From Patescibacteria group bacterium (GTDB lineage: Bacteria; Patescibacteriota; Patescibacteriia; UBA9934; GWF2-40-263), in assembly GCA_004298405.1 (NCBI GenBank), contig SCSL01000077.1:1-12069 (forward strand): a stretch of 12,069 nt of DNA, given 5' to 3'. The notes under the pieces are model-generated. The model was not told where the DNA came from. It searched no databases and saw only the letters and a program-made list of their open reading frames with translations. Each line of letters opens with the position of its first letter. Within the stretch, counting starts at the first letter, position 1. Of this stretch, positions 7,986-12,069 are shown piece by piece. The translations under genes and the position numbers were made by a program.

Positions 7986-8861
7986 TCAATCACTTAAGCG
8001 ATTTTTTCGATGGACAACCTCAATAGCTTTTTTCACATCTCGCAGGGTGATAGGTTTTTTTTGTTTCTCATTTCGATGCCCCCAGTTCCGATCAAGCCCA
8101 AACGTAAACCCCCCAAAGCGTTCAAATAAGTGAAGCGCGTAGGGGGACTCTTGCACATAGATGAGTCCGCGTCCGTGCTCAACAATAATCATGGAAGTGG
8201 GTTTTTTGATCTGCTGTACCACCATGCGTGAAAGTCGCGGGCGAAGTTGGATGTCCGCACGTGTTGTGATGATCAAAAATTCTCTCCACTTTTTTCGACG
8301 TTCCCACGCCGCCTGAGCAAGACGTTCTTTGCGCGCCTCTGTTTGAGGATTTTGGAGATGGGCAATGAGCGAATCGTGAAATGCCATAACCGCCTTGATC
8401 TCCTTGGCTGAATATCCCTCATCTTGGAGCGCCCACACATAGCCTCGATCCTGAATCCCAATTCCACGAACAAGACGAGGAGTAAACCCCCATTTCTTGA
8501 GTTGTTGATCCGTGATCTTGAACTTAATCAAAAACTGTTCAAGTGAACTTGGCAACAAGCGACCCTGTGCGTCATGGGCGCGAGAAAGTCCTGTGTAATG
8601 ATGATGATCAATAATATCAAGCTTCACACCCAACTTGCGAAGACGTGCTTCCGCCTTTGATCCAGGCATTTCAACGACAACCGCCTGAGAGTACCCACCC
8701 TCTTTTACCTCCTGCACATAGTCATGCCCTTTATCTAAAGATGCACCATGATGTTGTTTGGACTCAATGACTGAGAGTCCAAGTTTGTCCGCCAGTTTCC
8801 GAATCATCACAGCCTCGGCATCATTGGGAGGAATAATGAGAACTGTTTTTTTGTACGTCAT
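7986..8861 (-). CDS. DHH-motif protein of unknown function
   Basis: 291 aa from the ATG at 8861 (M-T-Y-K-K). A TTG 18 nt further up is possible but falls on the putative -10 box, so the ATG is preferred. The first 90 residues look like an alpha/beta fold ending in 'LDIIDHHHYTG' (82-91), a DHH-type metal motif extended to DHHH. The C-terminus has 'FGGFTFGLDRNWGH' (249-262), which may be a degenerate form of the glycine-rich DHHA1 segment (GGGHxxAAG); the usual HxxAAG is not there. DHH proteins are typically phosphoesterases acting on nucleotides or short RNA, but activity here is uncertain. It is the first gene of the operon and is followed within 6 nt by the kinase gene. Confidence 0.5.
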   Translation of the reverse strand: MTYKKTVLIIPPNDAEAVMIRKLADKLGLSVIESKQHHGASLDKGHDYVQEVKEGGYSQAVVVEMPGSKAEARLRKLGVKLDIIDHHHYTGLSRAHDAQGRLLPSSLEQFLIKFKITDQQLKKWGFTPRLVRGIGIQDRGYVWALQDEGYSAKEIKAVMAFHDSLIAHLQNPQTEARKERLAQAAWERRKKWREFLIITTRADIQLRPRLSRMVVQQIKKPTSMIIVEHGRGLIYVQESPYALHLFERFGGFTFGLDRNWGHRNEKQKKPITLRDVKKAIEVVHRKNRLSD

Positions 8862-8869
8862 ATGCGCGT

Positions 8870-8875
8870 AGTATA
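8870..8875 (-). promoter_or_regulatory. Candidate -10 box (TATACT) for the minus-strand operon
   Basis: TATACT on the minus strand lies 8 nt upstream of the ATG at 8861, so transcription would start at or just before the start codon and give an essentially leaderless mRNA. The -35 region at 17-bp spacing (CCAATA) is a poor match to TTGACA. Support is limited to the -10 match and its position before the first gene of the operon. Confidence 0.35.
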
Positions 8876-8968
8876 ACAAATCCTGACTTTCCTATTGGGA
8901 GAGCGTTTTGTTCATCTAAACTGGACATCTGTATTGTTGAAAAACCTCTTTTCCGATTCACAAGAACC

Positions 8969-9242
8969 TATACACTAGAGGTAAGGGGGGAACCACAACT
9001 GGCGCGATTGCCATGAACGGTTAAATGCCAAACATACAGGAGAAGTACGATATGGCAGGGTAGCCTGCAGTGGGACAGGTAATAGCAGTCAGCATCCGCT
9101 GTCTGCAAGGGGCCTTGCGCCTCTGTTAACAACATCGGGGCTCATCCTCGATTCCGCAACGCGCGGAGGTGTTCATGGGTGGCTAGTCACGCCCCGCCCT
9201 TTTAGGGCACGACCGATCGCACGCCGATCGGTTTTTTCTTTT
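8969..9242 (+). ncRNA. Putative structured non-coding RNA with own terminator, class unknown
   Basis: There is no convincing ORF, but a series of local hairpins leads to a strong terminator. Hairpins include GCAGG/CCTGC (9055-9068), GCAG..AGC/GCT..CTGC (9085-9106), GCAAGG/CCTTGC (9105-9118), TCCGC/GCGGA (9153-9167), GCCCT/AGGGC (9196-9208) and the terminator stem. AGAGG at 8977-8981 can close with CCTCT at 9120-9124. A TATACA at 8969-8974 could be the -10, with no good -35, so the 5' end is approximate. Conserved signatures of tmRNA, RNase P RNA (GAGGAAAGTCC), SRP RNA and the common riboswitches were looked for and not seen. No gene follows on the same strand, which argues for a stand-alone RNA over a 5' leader. 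Confidence 0.45.
9212..9242 (+). terminator. Intrinsic terminator of the putative ncRNA
   Basis: ACCGATC (9212-9218) pairs perfectly with GATCGGT (9226-9232) across a 7-nt loop. T-rich sequence follows directly (six T, one C, four T). The plus-strand orientation is unambiguous. Confidence 0.8.
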
Positions 9243-9257
9243 AGAGAGACCCCCACA

Positions 9258-9289
9258 AAAGAAAAGCGCAACCGATCGTATTGGTTGCG
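9258..9289 (-). terminator. Candidate minus-strand terminator
   Basis: CGCAACC (9267-9273) and GGTTGCG (9283-9289) form a 7-bp stem, with partial pairing inside. Read on the minus strand it is followed by CTTTTCTTTTG. It would end leftward transcripts coming through the hairpin-rich block and the two genes beyond it. The inner G-T pair is a wobble only on the plus strand, which weakens the call. Confidence 0.45.
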
Positions 9290-9780
9290 TCCGTTAGAAA
9301 CAAGTGGTAGGGGGCTCTCACAGCACCCCCTGATCCATCCACAGCTCCGCGTCAGATGACGCGTTCCTGTGAAAGGATCTCCTCGGATTTTCTGGACCGA
9401 GGCCGACGCCACTTACGCGCCGATGCTCCAGCGAAAGGACGAGTCCTCTCAAACGGTGTGCTTCTCAGCACTACCGTATGTGAGATTTTAGGGCTCCCTC
9501 ATGCCCCTTACCCTTTGCAACTCCTCACGGTCTTGCAAAGGATCATCTGGTACAGCCCAGCCGACGTACGTAACGCCGGAAGCTTCTCCACACGCTTCTC
9601 AGCGTAATGGAAATTGCGGGAAGGCAGACTTACACAAACGGTCTGCCAGCGTCTCTCGGATGTGTCCGAGAAGGAAGGGCGGGAGACCCTTCAGAAAGGT
9701 TGGTGGTCTTCAAGAGTCCTGACAGCTTAGTCTTCAATCCTCAGCCCTTAATCCTGAGCTTTTTGAGCCCTGAACCATGA
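9290..9780. other. Hairpin-dense non-coding block, possible large structured RNA
   Basis: About 490 bp without a believable ORF on either strand. Local inverted repeats follow one another closely: AGGGGG/CCCCCT (near 9310-9332), CGCGTCA/TGACGCG (near 9347-9362), CCTCGG/CCGAGG (near 9382-9403), AGGAC/GTCCT (near 9436-9447), ACGGTGTGC/GCAC-T-ACCGT (near 9453-9477), CCTTTGCAA/TTGCAAAGG (9512-9541), GGCAGAC/GTCTGCC (9623-9647), TCTCGGA/TCCGAGA (9654-9671) and GAAGGG/CCCTTC (9674-9692). A weak plus-strand terminator-like hairpin (CTCAG/CTGAG plus five T) lies near 9740-9765; the minus-strand one lies at 9258-9289. The transcribed strand cannot be decided. Large ornate RNAs such as GOLLD or ROOL share this look, but I recognise no known family. 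Confidence 0.4.
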
Positions 9781-9939
9781 GCATCGGCGTCGCTGTCGGT
9801 GTCATCTTGCGGCCCCGGACGGATGCCCGGGACGATCTGCCCCCTCACGGGAGCAAATCTGACCTGCTGAACCTCCCCGCGGCCTCAGCCTTGGTTTGGA
9901 TCAGCCCAACCTCTCCTCCAAGTCTCCCGCCCAGAACGT
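9781..9939. other. GC-rich intergenic stretch
   Basis: It lies between the hairpin-dense block and the end of the DIP1984-like gene. It holds a CCCGG/CCGGG hairpin near 9816-9833. A 23-codon minus-strand ORF (MTPTATPMLMVQG...) starts near 9809 but lacks an SD. Nothing else is recognisable. Confidence 0.3.
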
Positions 9940-10461
9940 CTATCCTTCGACGGTCGTCATGCGGACGACCGTCCCGTGGTTGGCCGTCTCCAGCGCCTCG
10001 TTGAGGCTCTCGAGTCGCGCCCGCAGTTCTTCGAGCTTGTTCGCGCGCTCGGGCTCCGACCAGACCGCCGTGTGGGCGACCTCCTCGTAGCTCGGGCGGT
10101 GGCGCTCATCGTAGCCGACGTGCACGCGCTCGACCCCGGCGCGCAGGCTGAAGCCCGCGAACAGAGTCAGGCGGCCCTTGAGCTCGGCCTGGCGGCGGAT
10201 GGCCTCGGTGAGGCACATGGTCCGCCCCTCGAACTCGAGGGTGGCCGTGGCGTTGGCGCGCGCCACGCCGGTGCGGAGCTGAAGGAGCTCTTCGACGGCG
10301 GCGTCGTGCTCCTTGAGCGTCGCCTCGAACTCGAAGGCGGGAGGAGCGTCCTCTCGCCAGGTCGTGGTGCTCGAGAGCCGCTTGGTGAGCTCGGCCACGC
10401 GACCCTCGAGGGTCTTGGCACGACGAAGGGCGCGGGCGATGGTCAGGGTGGCGGCGGTCAT
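9940..10461 (-). CDS. Coiled-coil protein resembling the DIP1984 family (DUF6847)
   Basis: 173 aa from the ATG at 10461. This start is chosen because GGAG lies 8 nt upstream and the protein then begins M-T-A-A-T-L-T-I-A-R-A-L, a typical start for this kind of protein; the longer frame to 10677 adds a low-complexity, unlikely N-terminus. Residues 5-30 and 44-65 are heptad-like helices, '83-CLTEAIRRQAELKGRL-98' recalls the family's LTEALxxRdxLk segment, and 136-163 (EPERANKLEELRARL...ANHGTVV) recalls the C-terminal helix. It is a small soluble helical protein of unknown function. GC content is about two thirds, far above the rest of the window, suggesting horizontal acquisition. The sigma-like gene lies 133 bp upstream on the same strand. 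The family call is from memory of motifs. Confidence 0.6.
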   Translation of the reverse strand: MTAATLTIARALRRAKTLEGRVAELTKRLSSTTTWREDAPPAFEFEATLKEHDAAVEELLQLRTGVARANATATLEFEGRTMCLTEAIRRQAELKGRLTLFAGFSLRAGVERVHVGYDERHRPSYEEVAHTAVWSEPERANKLEELRARLESLNEALETANHGTVVRMTTVEG

Positions 10462-10546
10462 TTTGGATGCTCCGGCTGGTGGGAGATGATTCTCCACTCT
10501 CTTACGACCGATAGAGGACAAGCAACATCGATCGGAAGGGAACGGA

Positions 10547-10582
10547 GCAGGATCGCAAGCGATGTCATCGCGTGGATCCTGC
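10547..10582. repeat. Stem-loop between the sigma-like and DIP1984-like genes
   Basis: GCAGGATC (10547-10554) pairs perfectly with GATCCTGC (10575-10582). An inner stem GCGAT/ATCGC is separated by short internal loops. There is no T-tract on either side, so it is not a classical terminator. It may be a processing or regulatory hairpin in a shared mRNA. Confidence 0.4.
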
Positions 10583-10594
10583 CGAATGTCTGGG

Positions 10595-11131
10595 TCACTG
10601 GTTGCGGGGCGCCCGCCATGAAAGGACGCGCCTGAGCTCAGGCGGCGGGTTATGTCGCAGGAGCAACTTCTCGCCACGACGCAACCACTGATGGCGCGTG
10701 TTCAGCGTAATGCCCTGCGGCAGAAAATTTACCGCCTGCTCGTGCGTGTACCCATTCAAGTGAATGAGCCAGACGAGCATCAGGTGATATTCCTGGTTGC
10801 TCACCAGGCAGGGATCCAGTCGATCCCTGATCAGCAGGTACTGGTCGCGCGCGAGAAGACGGTCAGCCTCACGCCGCTCTTTCTCCCGCTTCTTGCGTTC
10901 CTGATCCTCCTGTCGGAACGCGGCGAGTTCCTCCTTGTGGCGCATGGCAGTCTCATGCCGCCACTGGGCGATTGCCCAGTTACGCCCGACTCGAAAGGCG
11001 AACCCTTCGACGTCACGGATGTCACGGGAGTGACGGATGCGCTCACACAGGCGCGAAAGTGCCGGCTCATCGGGCACCTCAGCACGGACTGACTCGATGC
11101 CAGAGATCACGAATCTCACGAATCGATCCAT
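10595..11131 (-). CDS. Small sigma-70/ECF-like protein
   Basis: 178 aa from the ATG at 11131. The start is fixed by GGAGGG 6-7 nt upstream; the open frame to 11350 runs through the structured leader and is rejected. Residues 40-62 ('DVEGFAFRVGRNWAIAQWRHETA') resemble sigma region 2 of ECF factors (pegfLfrvArNlaid..R). Residues 63-97 form a very charged helix, and 113-156 ('LMLVWLIHLNGYTHEQAVNFL...TRHQWLRRGEKLL') look like the helix-turn-helix of region 4, which recognises the -35 box. If correct it would redirect RNA polymerase to a small promoter set. The match is distant; a phage-type HTH protein is the alternative. Translation appears tightly controlled by the hairpin over its SD. Confidence 0.45.
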   Translation of the reverse strand: MDRFVRFVISGIESVRAEVPDEPALSRLCERIRHSRDIRDVEGFAFRVGRNWAIAQWRHETAMRHKEELAAFRQEDQERKKREKERREADRLLARDQYLLIRDRLDPCLVSNQEYHLMLVWLIHLNGYTHEQAVNFLPQGITLNTRHQWLRRGEKLLLRHNPPPELRRVLSWRAPRNQ

Positions 11132-11138
11132 GAAACGC

Positions 11139-11180
11139 CCTCCATCCAAACCTGTTAGACAAAACAGACTTGGATGGAGG
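11139..11180 (-). promoter_or_regulatory. SD-sequestering 18-bp hairpin in the sigma-like gene leader
   Basis: On the minus-strand RNA, positions 11180-11163 (starting CCTCCATCCAAG) pair with 11156-11139 (ending TTTGGATGGAGG). The helix has 18 consecutive pairs and a 6-nt loop. Two of the pairs are G-U only on the minus strand, which supports the RNA being read in the gene's direction. The SD GGAGG forms the base of the helix, 7 nt before the ATG, and is fully paired with an upstream CCTCC anti-SD. This should keep the gene silent until the helix is opened. Confidence 0.65.
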
Positions 11181-11280
11181 CTCCAGGGATTTGACCCTTC
11201 CAAGATATCGCTGGGGGACGGTATCTCAGATTGAGCCAAATCTCTGGAGTTGTGTCTCCTTGTAAGAAACACTCCAGAGA
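11181..11280. promoter_or_regulatory. Mutually exclusive stems upstream of the sigma-like gene (riboswitch-like)
   Basis: Segment 11237-11249 (CAAATCTCTGGAG) can pair with 11181-11193 (CTCCAGGGATTTG; 12 of 13 Watson-Crick). Alternatively its overlapping form 11241-11250 pairs perfectly over 10 bp with 11271-11280 (ACTCCAGAGA). Both cannot exist at once. Inside the first stem lies a smaller AGATATC/GGTATCT stem (11203-11209/11220-11226). The imperfect pairs are G-U on the plus strand and A-C on the minus strand, so strand assignment is not settled. A plus-strand terminator at 11317 lies beyond. Confidence 0.4.
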
Positions 11281-11316
11281 ACTCTCTCCCACCAGAGTGC
11301 CGTTTGGTGACCGCTC

Positions 11317-11338
11317 GCGTGATACTCTCACGCTTTTT
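11317..11338 (+). terminator. Candidate plus-strand terminator
   Basis: GCGTGA (11317-11322) and TCACGC (11328-11333) form a 6-bp stem with a 5-nt loop. Five T follow at 11334-11338. No plus-strand gene precedes it, so it may end an antisense or non-coding transcript. Confidence 0.45.
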
Positions 11339-11380
11339 CATCCATATCAAGGGGGGTCAAGCCAAACAAACAGTCCAGAC

Positions 11381-11592
11381 TTATAGGTTCTTGATTTGAT
11401 GAGCCTGTTCGCAATCTCTGACATGAGCGAACTGAATAAGCTATCATAGGAATAAAATGGTGTCAAGAGTTAATGGTACTGTTGGTCAAAATTGACTAAA
11501 ATTAGCCTAAAATCTTGTCTAAAGTTGGCGGACACATATTTGGAACCAAAACACGCGCTGAGCCTAAACTATGTCTAAAAACCCTGTAGTCA
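11381..11592. other. AT-rich intergenic stretch with degenerate direct repeats
   Basis: No ORF is credible here. Direct repeats AGCCTAAAATCTTGTCTAAA (11504-11523) and AGCCTAAACTATGTCTAAA (11561-11579) share 17 of about 20 bases. A GTTCGC/GCGAAC inverted repeat lies at 11407-11432. AAAGTTGGCGGACACATATTTGG (near 11521-11543) recalls parts of the repeats at 11892-11998, so this may be an eroded relative of them. Confidence 0.35.
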
Positions 11593-11635
11593 TTCAGCAA
11601 TAATGTCACAGGTTGGCGTTCAGCAAAGATGACGC
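11593..11635 (+). repeat. Paired 17-nt repeats, 26-nt period (IS-end-like, copy A)
   Basis: TTCAGCAATAATGTCAC (11593-11609) and TTCAGCAAAGATGACGC (11619-11635) are offset by exactly 26 nt. They match, in inverted orientation and with the same period, the pair at 11892-11934. The matched unit is CAGCAAnnATGTCACA. Confidence 0.5.
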
Positions 11636-11660
11636 GTGCCTATATCCCTTTTACTTCACA

Positions 11661-11774
11661 GCCGCTTTAGCGGCGTCCCTAACGGGTCATGTCGTTCGCG
11701 AGCGATATGACGGGGCTAAAGCCCCTGAGAAAAAAGAAAGGTCACTTGTCGGTGTCGGTGGCTAAGCCACCGAC
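11661..11774. repeat. Cluster of REP-like palindromes with a GCTAAAGC core
   Basis: Four tight palindromes lie in about 115 bp: GCCGCTTTAGCGGC (11661-11674), a 26-nt wobble-compensated palindrome starting GTCATGTCG and ending CGATATGAC (11686-11711), GGGGCTAAAGCCCC (11712-11725) and GTCGGTGGC-TAA-GCCACCGAC (11754-11774). Three share the core GC-TAA(A)-GC or its complement, while their flanking stems differ with complementary changes. That is typical of dispersed palindromic units that form RNA or DNA hairpins. Confidence 0.6.
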
Positions 11775-11813
11775 CTGTATAGAAAAAATCGACCTTGAGT
11801 GTCAATTTTTTAC

Positions 11814-11852
11814 GAGAGATCCCTCGGCTCCCGTTGGTCGCTCGGGATGACA
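11814..11852. repeat. Imperfect inverted repeat, ATCCCTCGGC...GCTCGGGAT
   Basis: A short imperfect hairpin (ATCCC/GGGAT outer stem) follows an AAAAAAT/ATTTTTT inverted repeat at 11783-11811. Its ATCCCTCGGC...GCTCGGGATGACA form is a familiar type of dispersed intergenic repeat in many bacterial genomes; I cannot verify copy number here. Confidence 0.4.
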
Positions 11853-11891
11853 ACAGATAGGATGGGTTCTTTAACCGTCGCTGTTGCCTGA

Positions 11892-11998
11892 ATGTGACAT
11901 ATTTGCTGACATGAAACATGTGACATATTTGCTGGTTGACGACAAAACCCTGTTAGATAAAGTTGAAAACCGGACTCGTTAAAGTTCAAAACCGGACT
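11892..11998 (+). mobile_element. Putative insertion-sequence end with two sets of direct repeats (copy B)
   Basis: ATGTGACATATTTGCTG occurs twice exactly (11892-11908 and 11918-11934, period 26). Then TAAAGTTGAAAACCGGACT (11958-11976) and TAAAGTTCAAAACCGGACT (11980-11998, period 22, one difference) follow. Arrays of transposase-binding direct repeats near a tip starting TGT are typical of IS21-like and some other DDE elements. The element body, if any, would lie to the right, outside the window; no transposase is visible here. The inverted counterpart is at 11593-11635. Confidence 0.45.
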
Positions 11999-12069
11999 GC
12001 TGGCAGGTCGTCGTACTTTACTGTCTGGACTCCGACGAGTGTTCCTTTGAACCACATTCTCACCTCCGT

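Noticed and set aside
8885..8905. Minus-strand AGGAAAGTCAGGA, similar to the RNase P RNA core GAGGAAAGTCCGGGC
   Set aside because: The match is partial, and the downstream sequence needed for the rest of RNase P RNA is the DHH-motif coding region.
9605..9630. AAATTGCGGGAA, similar to the group I intron P element
   Set aside because: The matching Q, R and S elements are not found, and there is no tRNA, rRNA or coding exon around it.
9949..9973. 10-bp perfect hairpin GACGGTCGTC/GACGACCGTC at the end of the DIP1984-like gene as a terminator
   Set aside because: It lies inside the last codons and lacks a T-tract on either strand. It may be a real structure but is not supported as a terminator.
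9976..10635. 219-codon plus-strand ORF opposite the DIP1984-like gene
   Set aside because: It is an antisense frame kept open by high GC. The translation is Gly/Ala/Leu-rich low complexity, and the minus-strand frame has an SD and family-like motifs.
10652..11092. 146-codon plus-strand ORF opposite the sigma-like gene
   Set aside because: There is no SD and no recognisable domain. The minus-strand frame has a good SD and region 2/region 4-like segments.
11181..11249. tRNA-like arrangement (6-bp acceptor-like stem and a TCAAAT loop on the minus strand)
   Set aside because: The D-arm and anticodon arm cannot be drawn with normal geometry, and the stem is better explained as part of the alternative-stem leader.
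11810..12055. 81-codon minus-strand ORF at the right end, and a 23-codon ORF (11986-12057) in another frame behind the same GGAGG
   Set aside because: The first frame runs through direct repeats and REP-like sequence, so its peptide is a repeat by-product. The 23-codon ORF is open to the window edge and too short to judge.

Overview
The window (about 12 kb, GC close to 50% overall) looks like a chromosome piece from a small-genome bacterium of the Patescibacteria/CPR type, most likely Parcubacteria-like. The basis is a DUF4012 protein followed by a membrane-anchored DUF11-repeat protein, a FemAB-DUF475-SDR chain, tightly packed or overlapping genes, few clear Shine-Dalgarno (SD) sites in the core operon, and many ORFs without well-known homologues. 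The lineage is inferred from gene content only.

Layout. Positions 1-2837 (+) hold the end of a DUF4012 envelope protein and an overlapping 608-aa DUF11-repeat protein. They end at a symmetric terminator that also serves the converging minus-strand operon. That operon runs leftward from about 8861 to 2875: DHH-motif protein, uridine-kinase-like P-loop kinase, HD-domain protein, ruvA, FemAB-family aminoacyltransferase, DUF475 (TerC-like) membrane protein, short-chain dehydrogenase and tRNA-Arg(CCG). Two structures interrupt it: a 12-bp hairpin burying the HD-gene start codon, and a 106-bp near-perfect palindrome filling the ruvA-femAB gap.

Positions 8880-12069 are different in kind. First comes a putative plus-strand structured RNA (about 8976-9242) with a strong terminator. 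Next is about 500 bp of non-coding sequence packed with hairpins (9290-9780). Then come two minus-strand genes: a very GC-rich gene for a coiled-coil protein resembling the DIP1984 family, and a small sigma-70-like protein. The sigma-like gene has its SD inside an 18-bp helix, preceded by mutually exclusive stems. The last 700 bp hold no convincing gene. They carry REP-like palindromes and paired 26-nt-period repeats in inverted orientation, resembling insertion-sequence ends.

The core operon mixes DNA repair (RuvA), nucleotide metabolism (kinase, HD and DHH proteins) and cell envelope functions (FemAB, DUF475), without an obvious single pathway. The best candidates for undescribed biology are the structured leader of the sigma-like gene, the two structured non-coding blocks, and the ruvA-femAB palindrome.
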